Shown here in pieces: positions 42,138-49,236 of a stretch of 64,000 bases of DNA. The DNA lies in assembly GCA_050248955.1 (NCBI GenBank), contig JBFWRK010000012.1:1-64000 (forward strand). Direction: 5' to 3'. This DNA comes from JBFWRK01 sp050248955 (GTDB lineage: Bacteria; Actinomycetota; Acidimicrobiia; Acidimicrobiales; Ilumatobacteraceae). A model generated the notes under the pieces. The model made no database searches. It saw only the letters and a program-made list of their open reading frames with translations, and was not told the DNA's origin. The first letter of the stretch is position 1; each line of letters begins with the position of its first letter. The position numbers were made by a program, and so were the translations under genes.

Positions 42138-43007
42138 TTACGTCCGCGCCTGCAACTCGTTGCGCCCTGCGAACGACAGCAGGGCGATGATCGCGAGCAC
42201 GAACGGCGTCAGCGAGCGGAACTGGGCGAGCTCCGAGAACGAGTTCAGGCTCGACTGCACGATGCCGATCAGGAAGCCGGCTCCGAGCGTGATCCACAGC
42301 GAGTGGAGCTGCCCGATCAATGCAGCGGCGAGAGCCGGGACCACGAGGAACGTCAGGCCGATGATGTCGAGGCTGACGAGGTTCGAGAGCAGCAGCCCTG
42401 CCGCCCCGCAGAGCAGCCCGGAACCGAACCACGCCGCCGCCTCGACCCGGCGGACCGGCACGCCGAGCATCGCAGTGATCTCACGATCGTTGGCGAGCGC
42501 CCGCATCGCCGTACCGACCCTCGTGACGCGGAGGAACACCGCCGTTCCCGCGGTCACGATGATCGGGAACACGACGCCGATGATCTGCGTCCAGCTCACC
42601 CGCACCCCACCGATCTGGTAGTTCCAGTGCGACGTCGGCAGCGTGATGCCGTGCGGATCGCGACCCCACACGCGTTGCATCACACCGAGCAGGATCACCA
42701 TCAGACCGAGCGTCGCGGTCGTCTTCACGAGTGGCTCCCGCGCGGCGAGCGGCGGCCCGAACAACAGCCCGTAGAGCAGGGTCAGCACCCCGCCGAACGC
42801 GACGCAGGCGGGGTACGCCAACCATGGGGAGACCCCCGAATCGAGCAACGACCAGGAGATCAGGGCACCCACCGCGCCGATCGCGCCGTAGGCGAGGTTC
42901 AAGACGCCCGTCGCGCGGTACAGGACGACGAGTCCTACACCGGACATCGCGAACACGCCGCCGAGCGCGATGCCGAGCACGAGGAACGGCTTGAGGCTAT
43001 CCCACAT
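42138..43007 (-). CDS. livH: Branched-chain amino acid-type ABC transporter permease (LivH)
   Basis: A 289-residue permease with about eight membrane helices. LivH hallmarks are GLVVLYRATGVLNLAYGAIG near residue 30, GTAMRALANDREITAMLGV with the EAA-like loop, and the following RRVEAAAWFGSGLLCGAAG. A GGAGA site precedes the ATG. It lies 33 bases downstream of the binding-protein gene. Confidence 0.92.
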   Translation of the reverse strand: MWDSLKPFLVLGIALGGVFAMSGVGLVVLYRATGVLNLAYGAIGAVGALISWSLLDSGVSPWLAYPACVAFGGVLTLLYGLLFGPPLAAREPLVKTTATLGLMVILLGVMQRVWGRDPHGITLPTSHWNYQIGGVRVSWTQIIGVVFPIIVTAGTAVFLRVTRVGTAMRALANDREITAMLGVPVRRVEAAAWFGSGLLCGAAGLLLSNLVSLDIIGLTFLVVPALAAALIGQLHSLWITLGAGFLIGIVQSSLNSFSELAQFRSLTPFVLAIIALLSFAGRNELQART

Positions 43008-43040
43008 GGGGATCTCCGGATGCCCTGACCTGGCCCACCG

Positions 43041-44477
43041 TCAGCCCACGTTCAAGCCGAGCTCGGCTTCCTTGGCACGGATCTCGTCGAGCGGGCTGTT
43101 GGGGAGATCGGCGATCTCGAAGCAATCCTCCATCTTGACGATCTTGCCGCCCGAGGGCGCCACCGTCAGGTCCCAGTTGTTCGACACGTTCTGCCCGACC
43201 GTGCTGTCGTAGTACCACGGCTTGCAGAGGATGTCGCTGCTGAAGTTCGTGACGGCCCGGAACGCTTCGTTGACGCTCTCCTTGGTGATCTCACCGTCGA
43301 TCGACAGCAACGCGTCCGTCGCGATCCTCCCCGCCAGGTACCCCATCTGGGCGAAGCTCGAGCTCGGCACGTCCGGCGCGTACTCCTCACGCACCTCGTT
43401 CATGTGGTTCTGATCCGGCAGGCCGGAGTCGAGCAGGTTGAACTCGGCGTTGATGAGGAACTTCTCGTCCCAGGCGGAGCTCAGCTCGGCCGCTAGCGAG
43501 GGATCGTTCGGCGGCGTCGAGCTCGCCCAGATCACCGAATCGATGAGACCCTGCTGCTCGATCGCCTGCAGGAGCGGCAACACCGCGGGACCCGTGAAGT
43601 CGAGCACGACCGCACCGCCGTCTCCGGCCTCTTGCACCACGCGCTGCGCGAGCCCGGCCGGGTCGTTGATCGGCACGTCCTCGAGGATGCTCACACCCTT
43701 CATGCCGTTCTCCTCGGCGAAGTCGGTGACGCCGCTGTTGATGACGTCGAAGCCCGGCGAGTTCGGCGACACGACGACGATCGTGCCTTCCGCGCCGGCC
43801 CGGAGCGCGGCCTGCGCGCCGCCGAGGCTCGAGTAGTACGGGCCCATGTTCACAGCCGAGAAGTTCGGGCTCGTGAAGCACGCCTGGTCGACACCGGCGA
43901 TGATCGGGCTGAAGCCCTGGGTGGCGTAGTACTCACCGTTCACGCCGCAGTCGATGACGCTCGTGTTGCCGACGAGCCCGAGCACACCGTCCGTGTCGAT
44001 GAGCTTCGTCGCCAACGAAGCGATCTGCTGCGGGTCGACCTGCTCCTCCTCGGCGATGTACTCGATCGGCTGGCCGTTGATGCCGCCGTTGTCGTTCACG
44101 CAGTCGAAGTAGGCCTTGGTCATGCCCGTGATCCAGGTGAAGTCGATGCCCGGGACGTTCGTCGCGATGCCACCGATCTTGATCGGGTCACCCGTGGCTT
44201 CTTCACCCGTGCCGAGCCCGCACTCCCCCGACGCCTGGATGTTCCCGCCCTCACCGCTCGTCGCGGCAGTCGTCTCCGCGCCTGCTGCCGTCGTCTCGGC
44301 GCCTGCCGCTGTTGTCTCCGCGCCCGCTGCCGTCGTCTCCACGGCAGCAGCCGTGTCCCCGGCAGCGACCGTGTCGCCCGAACCAGTGTCGTCGTCCCCG
44401 CACGCCGCGACGGTCAAAACCACCGCCGCGACGAACGCGAGCCTCGCCCGTCCGCCCTTTGTCGTCCTGAGTTGCAT
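43041..44477 (-). CDS. Branched-chain amino acid-type ABC transporter substrate-binding lipoprotein
   Basis: A 478-residue lipoprotein with signal peptide and lipobox VAAC (Cys near residue 26), a disordered linker made of ETTAAGA repeats, and a type I periplasmic-binding domain (GEEATGDPIKIGGIATN, CVNDNGGINGQPIEYI). It is the first gene of the importer operon. Related binding proteins recognise aromatic acids, amides or amino acids; the nearby hydroxyquinol dioxygenase makes an aromatic ligand plausible. The ATG at 44477 has GGGGGAGAG upstream. Confidence 0.88.
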   Translation of the reverse strand: MQLRTTKGGRARLAFVAAVVLTVAACGDDDTGSGDTVAAGDTAAAVETTAAGAETTAAGAETTAAGAETTAATSGEGGNIQASGECGLGTGEEATGDPIKIGGIATNVPGIDFTWITGMTKAYFDCVNDNGGINGQPIEYIAEEEQVDPQQIASLATKLIDTDGVLGLVGNTSVIDCGVNGEYYATQGFSPIIAGVDQACFTSPNFSAVNMGPYYSSLGGAQAALRAGAEGTIVVVSPNSPGFDVINSGVTDFAEENGMKGVSILEDVPINDPAGLAQRVVQEAGDGGAVVLDFTGPAVLPLLQAIEQQGLIDSVIWASSTPPNDPSLAAELSSAWDEKFLINAEFNLLDSGLPDQNHMNEVREEYAPDVPSSSFAQMGYLAGRIATDALLSIDGEITKESVNEAFRAVTNFSSDILCKPWYYDSTVGQNVSNNWDLTVAPSGGKIVKMEDCFEIADLPNSPLDEIRAKEAELGLNVG

Positions 44478-44546
44478 CACTGCTCTCCCCCTTGTTTCGT
44501 TGCGTGAGTGCTCGACGCACTCGCGGAGCATCAATCCCCGGTTCGC

Positions 44547-44738
44547 TCAGACGGGCGCCACCGAGTTCGCAAAGGCACGAATCGCGCGCGTGATGCCGTC
44601 GAAACCGAGCTGGTCGGCCAGGCGCACGGTGCGCATGTGGCGGCGATACACCTGGTGTTCGCGCTCAGCGACATCGACCTGATCGGCATCGTCCGGGATG
44701 TGGGAATAGTGGTGATGGTGGAAGTAATAGAACTTCAT
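44547..44738 (-). pseudogene. Internally deleted LLM-class oxidoreductase remnant
   Basis: A 63-codon open frame within the 44478-44851 gap. It begins MKFYYFHHHHYSHIPDD and continues VRLADQLGFDGI, which matches the N-terminal strand and first helix of luciferase-like monooxygenases (usually 350-400 residues). It then jumps to TRAIRAFANSVAPV and stops, and that end resembles the C-terminal helix of the same family. The simplest reading is an in-frame loss of about 300 codons. It lies upstream of the transporter operon on the same strand. A short functional protein cannot be excluded, since the start and frame are intact. Confidence 0.5.
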
Positions 44739-44769
44739 CCCATCGACGTTCCCCACAGTGGCCCCCCAG

Positions 44770-44797
44770 CTGTTCTGTGTGCGAACAGGTGTGCGAA
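44770..44797. promoter_or_regulatory. Candidate operator upstream of hydroxyquinol dioxygenase
   Basis: CTGTTC and GAACAG are inverted around 7 bases (44770-44788), and the 9-mer GTGTGCGAA occurs twice in direct orientation, 12 bases apart (44777 and 44789). Mixed inverted and direct half-sites are known for PcaU/PobR-type IclR regulators, one of which is encoded next to this gene. Confidence 0.5.
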
Positions 44798-44851
44798 AAG
44801 AAGCTAACATCTTCACTTGGGGGTGTCAATCGACCCAGGGGGGCATCGGAC

Positions 44852-45748
44852 ATGCAAGGTCGGCAGGGCTCGCAACTCACCGATTCTGACTCGGCGCACA
44901 CGAGAGCGGCGCAGCAAGAGCTGCTCGCGTCGGTGCTGCAGCGCTACGAAGGGACCACGAACGAACGCCTCCGGGAGGTGATGGAGGCAGCAGTCCGCCA
45001 CCTCCACGCGTTCGCCGCTGAGGTCGGTCTCACCCGCGAGGAGTGGTTCGCCGGGATCCAGTTCATGACGGCGACGGGTCAGAAGTGCGACGACGTCCGC
45101 CAGGAGTTCATCCTCCTGTCGGACACCCTCGGGCTGTCCACGCTCGTCGAGCTGATCACCTACGAAGCCGTCGAGGGAGCGACCGAGAACACCGTGCTGG
45201 GCCCGTTCTACGTGCCGGGTTCACAGGAGCCGGGCGATAGCGGTTCGATCGTGGTCGGCGACGACGCGGGCGAGCAGGTGCTGATCCGCGGCACCGTGAC
45301 CGGTCCCGACGGTGTGCCGGTACCCGACGCCACGATCGACGTCTGGCAGACCGCGTCGAACGGCTTCTACGCCGTGCAGCAACCGGGTGTGCAGGATCCG
45401 CAGAACTGCCGCGGGCTGTTCCACACCGACGAGCAGGGCCGCTACTCGTTCCGCACGGTGCGGCCCCACGACTACCCGATCCCGGGCGACGGACCCGTCG
45501 GGGCGCTCCTCGCGGCAACGGGTCGAGGGCTCATGCGAGCCGCCCACACCCACATCATGGCGTCGGCGCCCGGCTTCAAGACGCTCATCACGCACGTGTT
45601 CGACGCCGACAGCATCCACCTCCAGGACGACGCCGTGTTCGGCGTGCGTGATTCGCTCGTGCGCGACTTCAACTCGAGCGACGGCAGCGAAGCCGTCGTC
45701 GAGTTCGACATCGTCCTCGTCCCCACCGAACCGGCCTCGGCCCCGTGA
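44852..45748 (+). CDS. Intradiol ring-cleavage dioxygenase, hydroxyquinol 1,2-dioxygenase type
   Basis: A 298-residue non-haem Fe(III) enzyme that would cleave 1,2,4-trihydroxybenzene (or a catechol) between its hydroxyls. The N-terminal helical linker domain (REEWFAGIQFMTATGQKC) is typical of hydroxyquinol/catechol enzymes. Iron ligands are Y173 (GFYAVQQ), Y208 (HDYPIP), H232 and H234 (AHTHIM), with the spacing seen in characterised members. DGPVGALLAATGR before the His pair favours the hydroxyquinol branch. Maleylacetate reductase, the expected next enzyme, is not in the window. The ATG at 44852 has a G-rich ribosome site. Confidence 0.88.
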   Translation: MQGRQGSQLTDSDSAHTRAAQQELLASVLQRYEGTTNERLREVMEAAVRHLHAFAAEVGLTREEWFAGIQFMTATGQKCDDVRQEFILLSDTLGLSTLVELITYEAVEGATENTVLGPFYVPGSQEPGDSGSIVVGDDAGEQVLIRGTVTGPDGVPVPDATIDVWQTASNGFYAVQQPGVQDPQNCRGLFHTDEQGRYSFRTVRPHDYPIPGDGPVGALLAATGRGLMRAAHTHIMASAPGFKTLITHVFDADSIHLQDDAVFGVRDSLVRDFNSSDGSEAVVEFDIVLVPTEPASAP

Positions 45749-45768
45749 TCACACGGCGCGCGCCGCGG

Positions 45769-46569
45769 TCAACGGCGACGACTGAGATCGGTGTTGATCC
45801 GTTCGGTGGTCTCGAGCAGCGCCGGCAGGAACTGCCGGCGCAGCGCGTCGAGGTTCGTGCGCGTCGCGTGCGCCGAGACGTTGAGGGCACCGAGCACGCG
45901 GCCGTCCGCGCCGCGCAGTGCGGCGGCGATGCTGCGCACCCCGTCCTCGAGCTCCTGGTCGACGAGGGCCCAGCCCTGCTCGCGAACGTCGAGCAGCAGC
46001 GCCCGGAGCACGGTCGGATCGGTCACCGTACGGCTCGTGAGCGGGGCGAGCTCGGCTCGTGCGAGATAGGCATCGATCTGTTCGTCGGGGAGGTTCGCGA
46101 GCAGCACGCGACCCATCGACGTGGCGTACGCCGGCAGTCGGCTCCCCACGGCCAGCGAAATGGTCATGATCCGTTTGGTCGGCACCCGCGCGACGTACAC
46201 GATCTCGTCGCGGTCGAGGACGCTGATCGACGACGACTCGTGCAGCCGATCCACGAGCTCTTCGATGTGCGTCTGGGCGAGGCCCCAGAACGGCGTCGAG
46301 GACAAGTAGGCGTAACCGAGCTGCAGGATCCGTGGCGTGAGGTAGAACTCGCGCTCGTCACTGTCGACGAACCCCAGCTGCTGCAGGGTCAGCAGGAACC
46401 GCCGTGCCGCGGCGCGTGTCAAGCCGGTCGACCGCGCCACGTCGCTCAGCGTGAGTCGGGGTCTGCTCGCCGAGAACGCCTGGATGACAGCGAGACCACG
46501 TTCGAGCGACTGGACGAAGTCGCTCCCGTTCTCCTTTGCACCAGTCGGCTCAGGCTCCATTGTTCGCAT
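45769..46569 (-). CDS. IclR family regulator, PcaR/PcaU/PobR-like
   Basis: A 266-residue IclR-type regulator. The N-terminal winged helix reads FVQSLERGLAVIQAFSASRP and LSDVARSTGLTRAAARRFL, which is very close to the PcaR/PcaU/PobR subgroup controlling protocatechuate and related pathways. The C-terminal two-thirds is the ligand-binding GAF-like domain (GRVLLANLP, RSIAAALR). It converges on the dioxygenase and diverges from the flavin monooxygenase/P450 pair, placing it centrally to regulate both. The likely inducer is an aromatic intermediate. Confidence 0.9.
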   Translation of the reverse strand: MRTMEPEPTGAKENGSDFVQSLERGLAVIQAFSASRPRLTLSDVARSTGLTRAAARRFLLTLQQLGFVDSDEREFYLTPRILQLGYAYLSSTPFWGLAQTHIEELVDRLHESSSISVLDRDEIVYVARVPTKRIMTISLAVGSRLPAYATSMGRVLLANLPDEQIDAYLARAELAPLTSRTVTDPTVLRALLLDVREQGWALVDQELEDGVRSIAAALRGADGRVLGALNVSAHATRTNLDALRRQFLPALLETTERINTDLSRRR

Positions 46570-46591
46570 CACGAACACCTTACCGCGAGCC

Positions 46592-46620
46592 GCACACTGA
46601 CGACAGCGAGTCGAGTGTGC
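46592..46620. promoter_or_regulatory. Candidate operator between IclR gene and monooxygenase
   Basis: GCACACT and AGTGTGC form a perfect 7-base inverted pair around 15 bases in the 134-base divergent region. The GTGTGC core is shared with the site at 44777-44797. Confidence 0.5.
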
Positions 46621-46703
46621 CAGCCGCGGCGTGAGGTTACAAGGAACACCTGGAAACCAGCAGCAACACCGGCGACTCGCATCGCCGGAGAACGGGGTGA
46701 GAG

Positions 46704-47870
46704 ATGACCATCGGTGCACAACTGCAGACGAGCTCCGATCTGTCGGAGCGGGTGAAGGAGCTGCTCCCGCTCATCGACGAGAACGCCGAGTTCGCTGATG
46801 ACGAGGGCGAGCTGGCACCCGCCGTCGTCGATGCCTTCCACCGCGCCGGCATGTTCAAGATGTGGGTGCCGAAGGAGCTCGGTGGTGCCGAGCTCAGCCC
46901 GCTCGAGTCGCTCGACGTGCTCGCGCTCACGTCGTACGCGGACGCGTCCGCCGGCTGGGTGCAGATGGCAGCGTGCCTGTCGATCGGCACCGGCGCCGCG
47001 TACCTCGGCGACAGCGCGATCGCGGAGATGTTCACGGACGACCACTATCCGGTCATCGCCGGCCAGGGCACACGACCAGGCACCGCCGTACCGACCGAGG
47101 GTGGCTACCTGGTGAGCGGTTCATGGAGCTTCGCGTCCGGCCTCAAGCACGGCAGTCACATCCACACGTTGGCGATCATCGAGACCACCGGCGAACCGCG
47201 GATCTTCGTCGTGCCGGTCGAGAAGGCCGAGCTCATCGACAACTGGGACGTGATGGGGCTTCGCGGCACGGGCAGCATCGACTACAACATCCACGCGGTG
47301 TTCGTCCCCGAGGACTACAGCCACTTCGCGTTCACCCAACAACCGAAGCGGGGCGGCGTCCTCTACAACCTCGGCATCATCGGCTTCGCGGAGATCTGCC
47401 ACTCCGGCTGGGCGATCGGCGTCGGGCGGCGACTGCTCGACGAGCTGGCCGAGCTCACCCGGAGCAAGGTCGGCCGTCCAGGCACGCAGACCGACAGCGA
47501 CGCGTTCCACCAAGGGTTCGCGCAAGCCGAGGCGACGTATCGAGCAGCTCGCGCGCTCGTCTACGAAGCGTGGACCGAGGCGACCGAGGCAATCGGGCAG
47601 GGCGATCCGCTCACGCTCCGCCAGGACACCTTGATCCGCCTCGCGCTCGGCCACATGACGTCCTCGCTCCTCGAGACCGCCAACTACGTGTACCTCGCCG
47701 CCGGCACGACCGCCCTCCGACGCGGGACCATCCAGCGACTCGTGCGCGACGTGCATGCCGGCACGCAGCACGTCACCTCGGGGCCAGGGATGTGGCAGTC
47801 GTGCGGACGAGAGCTGCTCGGGCTCGCCGAGGGCAAGAAGTGGCAGCTCCTCGATCTGGTCGATGCCTGA
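46704..47870 (+). CDS. Acyl-CoA-dehydrogenase-fold flavin monooxygenase (HsaA/group D-like)
   Basis: A 388-residue protein of the acyl-CoA dehydrogenase fold. The pattern FHRAGMFKMWVPKELGGAEL, SYADASAGWVQMA, GSWSFASGLKHGSH and GLRGTGSIDY is that of two-component flavin-dependent monooxygenases such as HsaA and HpaB-like enzymes rather than true dehydrogenases. It would hydroxylate a phenolic substrate using reduced flavin from a partner reductase, which is not encoded nearby. It overlaps the P450 gene by 8 bases, so the two oxygenases are made together. Confidence 0.83.
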   Translation: MTIGAQLQTSSDLSERVKELLPLIDENAEFADDEGELAPAVVDAFHRAGMFKMWVPKELGGAELSPLESLDVLALTSYADASAGWVQMAACLSIGTGAAYLGDSAIAEMFTDDHYPVIAGQGTRPGTAVPTEGGYLVSGSWSFASGLKHGSHIHTLAIIETTGEPRIFVVPVEKAELIDNWDVMGLRGTGSIDYNIHAVFVPEDYSHFAFTQQPKRGGVLYNLGIIGFAEICHSGWAIGVGRRLLDELAELTRSKVGRPGTQTDSDAFHQGFAQAEATYRAARALVYEAWTEATEAIGQGDPLTLRQDTLIRLALGHMTSSLLETANYVYLAAGTTALRRGTIQRLVRDVHAGTQHVTSGPGMWQSCGRELLGLAEGKKWQLLDLVDA

Positions 47871-49200
47871 CACCGATTCGCTCGCGGCGAGCGCCGGCGT
47901 GCCGGCCGGCTCGTACCACCAGCAACGCGTCGGCGGCAGGCGCCCGCCGGCGGGATGCCCGGTCGAGCACAGCTGGAGCCCGTTGAGCGACGACTACCTC
48001 CGCGATCCGTATCCGATCGCGCGGCAGCTGAGCGCCGACGCTCCCGTCTTCTACGCCGAGACGCTGAGGGTCCTCGTCGTGTCCCGGATGGAGGACATCG
48101 TCGCGGTCTTCACCGACCCGGACACGTTCGCGTCGGTGAACGTGCAGGATCCGATCTTCCCGTTGAGCGAGGAGGCCGCAGCGATCCTCGCGACGCCGGA
48201 TTTCGACCCCGTGGCGGTGATGTCGAACCGCCCCGAGCCGGATCACGCACGGATCCGGGTGTTCACGCGGGAGGCGTTCTCCAATCGCCGGCTGCGAGTC
48301 CTCGAGCCATACATCGTCCGCCGCAGCAACGAGCTCGTCGATCGGATGCTCACGCAGCCGCCGCCCGTGGACTTCATCCGGGCATTCGCGTTCCCGCTGC
48401 CGGGAGAGACCGTCTTCCGTCTCATCGGTTTCCCCGAGACGGACGACGAGATGTTGAAGCGGTGGTGCGTCAACAGGAAGGCGTTCTCGTGGGGCCGGCC
48501 GACACCGAGCGAGCAACGCGAGATCGCCGAGCAGATGGTGGCGTACTGGCGCTACTGCCGTGACTTCACCGCGGCGAAGCGCGACGACCCCGGTGATGAC
48601 CTCGCGTCCGAGCTCCTCGCCGCCCACCGCGAAGCGCCCGAGTCGCTCACGTACCGCGAAGTGGAGTCGATCATCTACGGGCTGTCGTTCGCCGGGCACG
48701 AAGCGGTCACCGCGCTCATCGGCAACTGCCTGCTGTGCCTCTTGCCCCGCCGCGACCTCTGGGCGCAGATCTGCGGCGACCCGGGCCTCATCGCCAACGC
48801 CGTCGAGGAGGTGCTGCGCTTCGACTCGAGCCAGGTGTCGTGGCGCAGGATCACCACCTCCCCCACCACGCTCGGCGGCATCGACCTGCCAGCGGGCACG
48901 CAGATCTTCCTGAACTTCGCTGCCGCGAACCGCCAGGGCGACGTCTTTCCCGAGCCCGACACGTTCGACATCCACCGCGCGAACGCGGCGCGCCACATCT
49001 CGTTCGGCAAGGGGATCCACTACTGCCTCGGCGCCAACCTCGCGAAGCTCGAGGCGCGCGTCGTGCTCGAGTGCCTCAGCCAACGAGTGCCGTCGCTGCG
49101 CTTGACCGAGCAGCAGGACATCCGCCGGTTCCCGAACATCACCTTCAGGGGACCGGAGCGGCTCGACGTCGAATGGGATGTCGAAGCGCCCCCGGCGTGA
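47863..49200 (+). CDS. Cytochrome P450
   Basis: A 445-residue class I-type bacterial P450. The haem-binding loop is FGKGIHYCLG with ligand C388; the ExxR motif is E316-R319 (EEVLRF). The I-helix reads FAGHEAVTAL (277-284): the usual Thr after the acidic residue is Ala281, a change known in P450s that handle oxygen differently. There is no ferredoxin gene nearby. Coupled translation with the flavin monooxygenase suggests both act on the same aromatic compound, for example O-demethylation followed by hydroxylation toward hydroxyquinol; this order is an inference. Confidence 0.9.
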   Translation: MPDTDSLAASAGVPAGSYHQQRVGGRRPPAGCPVEHSWSPLSDDYLRDPYPIARQLSADAPVFYAETLRVLVVSRMEDIVAVFTDPDTFASVNVQDPIFPLSEEAAAILATPDFDPVAVMSNRPEPDHARIRVFTREAFSNRRLRVLEPYIVRRSNELVDRMLTQPPPVDFIRAFAFPLPGETVFRLIGFPETDDEMLKRWCVNRKAFSWGRPTPSEQREIAEQMVAYWRYCRDFTAAKRDDPGDDLASELLAAHREAPESLTYREVESIIYGLSFAGHEAVTALIGNCLLCLLPRRDLWAQICGDPGLIANAVEEVLRFDSSQVSWRRITTSPTTLGGIDLPAGTQIFLNFAAANRQGDVFPEPDTFDIHRANAARHISFGKGIHYCLGANLAKLEARVVLECLSQRVPSLRLTEQQDIRRFPNITFRGPERLDVEWDVEAPPA

Positions 49201-49212
49201 TCCGCGTGATCG

Positions 49213-49236
49213 GTGTGATGTCGGGTCACGTCACAC
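49213..49236. terminator. Hairpin between convergent P450 and NuoF-like genes
   Basis: GTGTGA and TCACAC pair across 12 bases, with a further GT/AC pairing inside. It overlaps the stop codon of the minus-strand gene. Confidence 0.45.
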
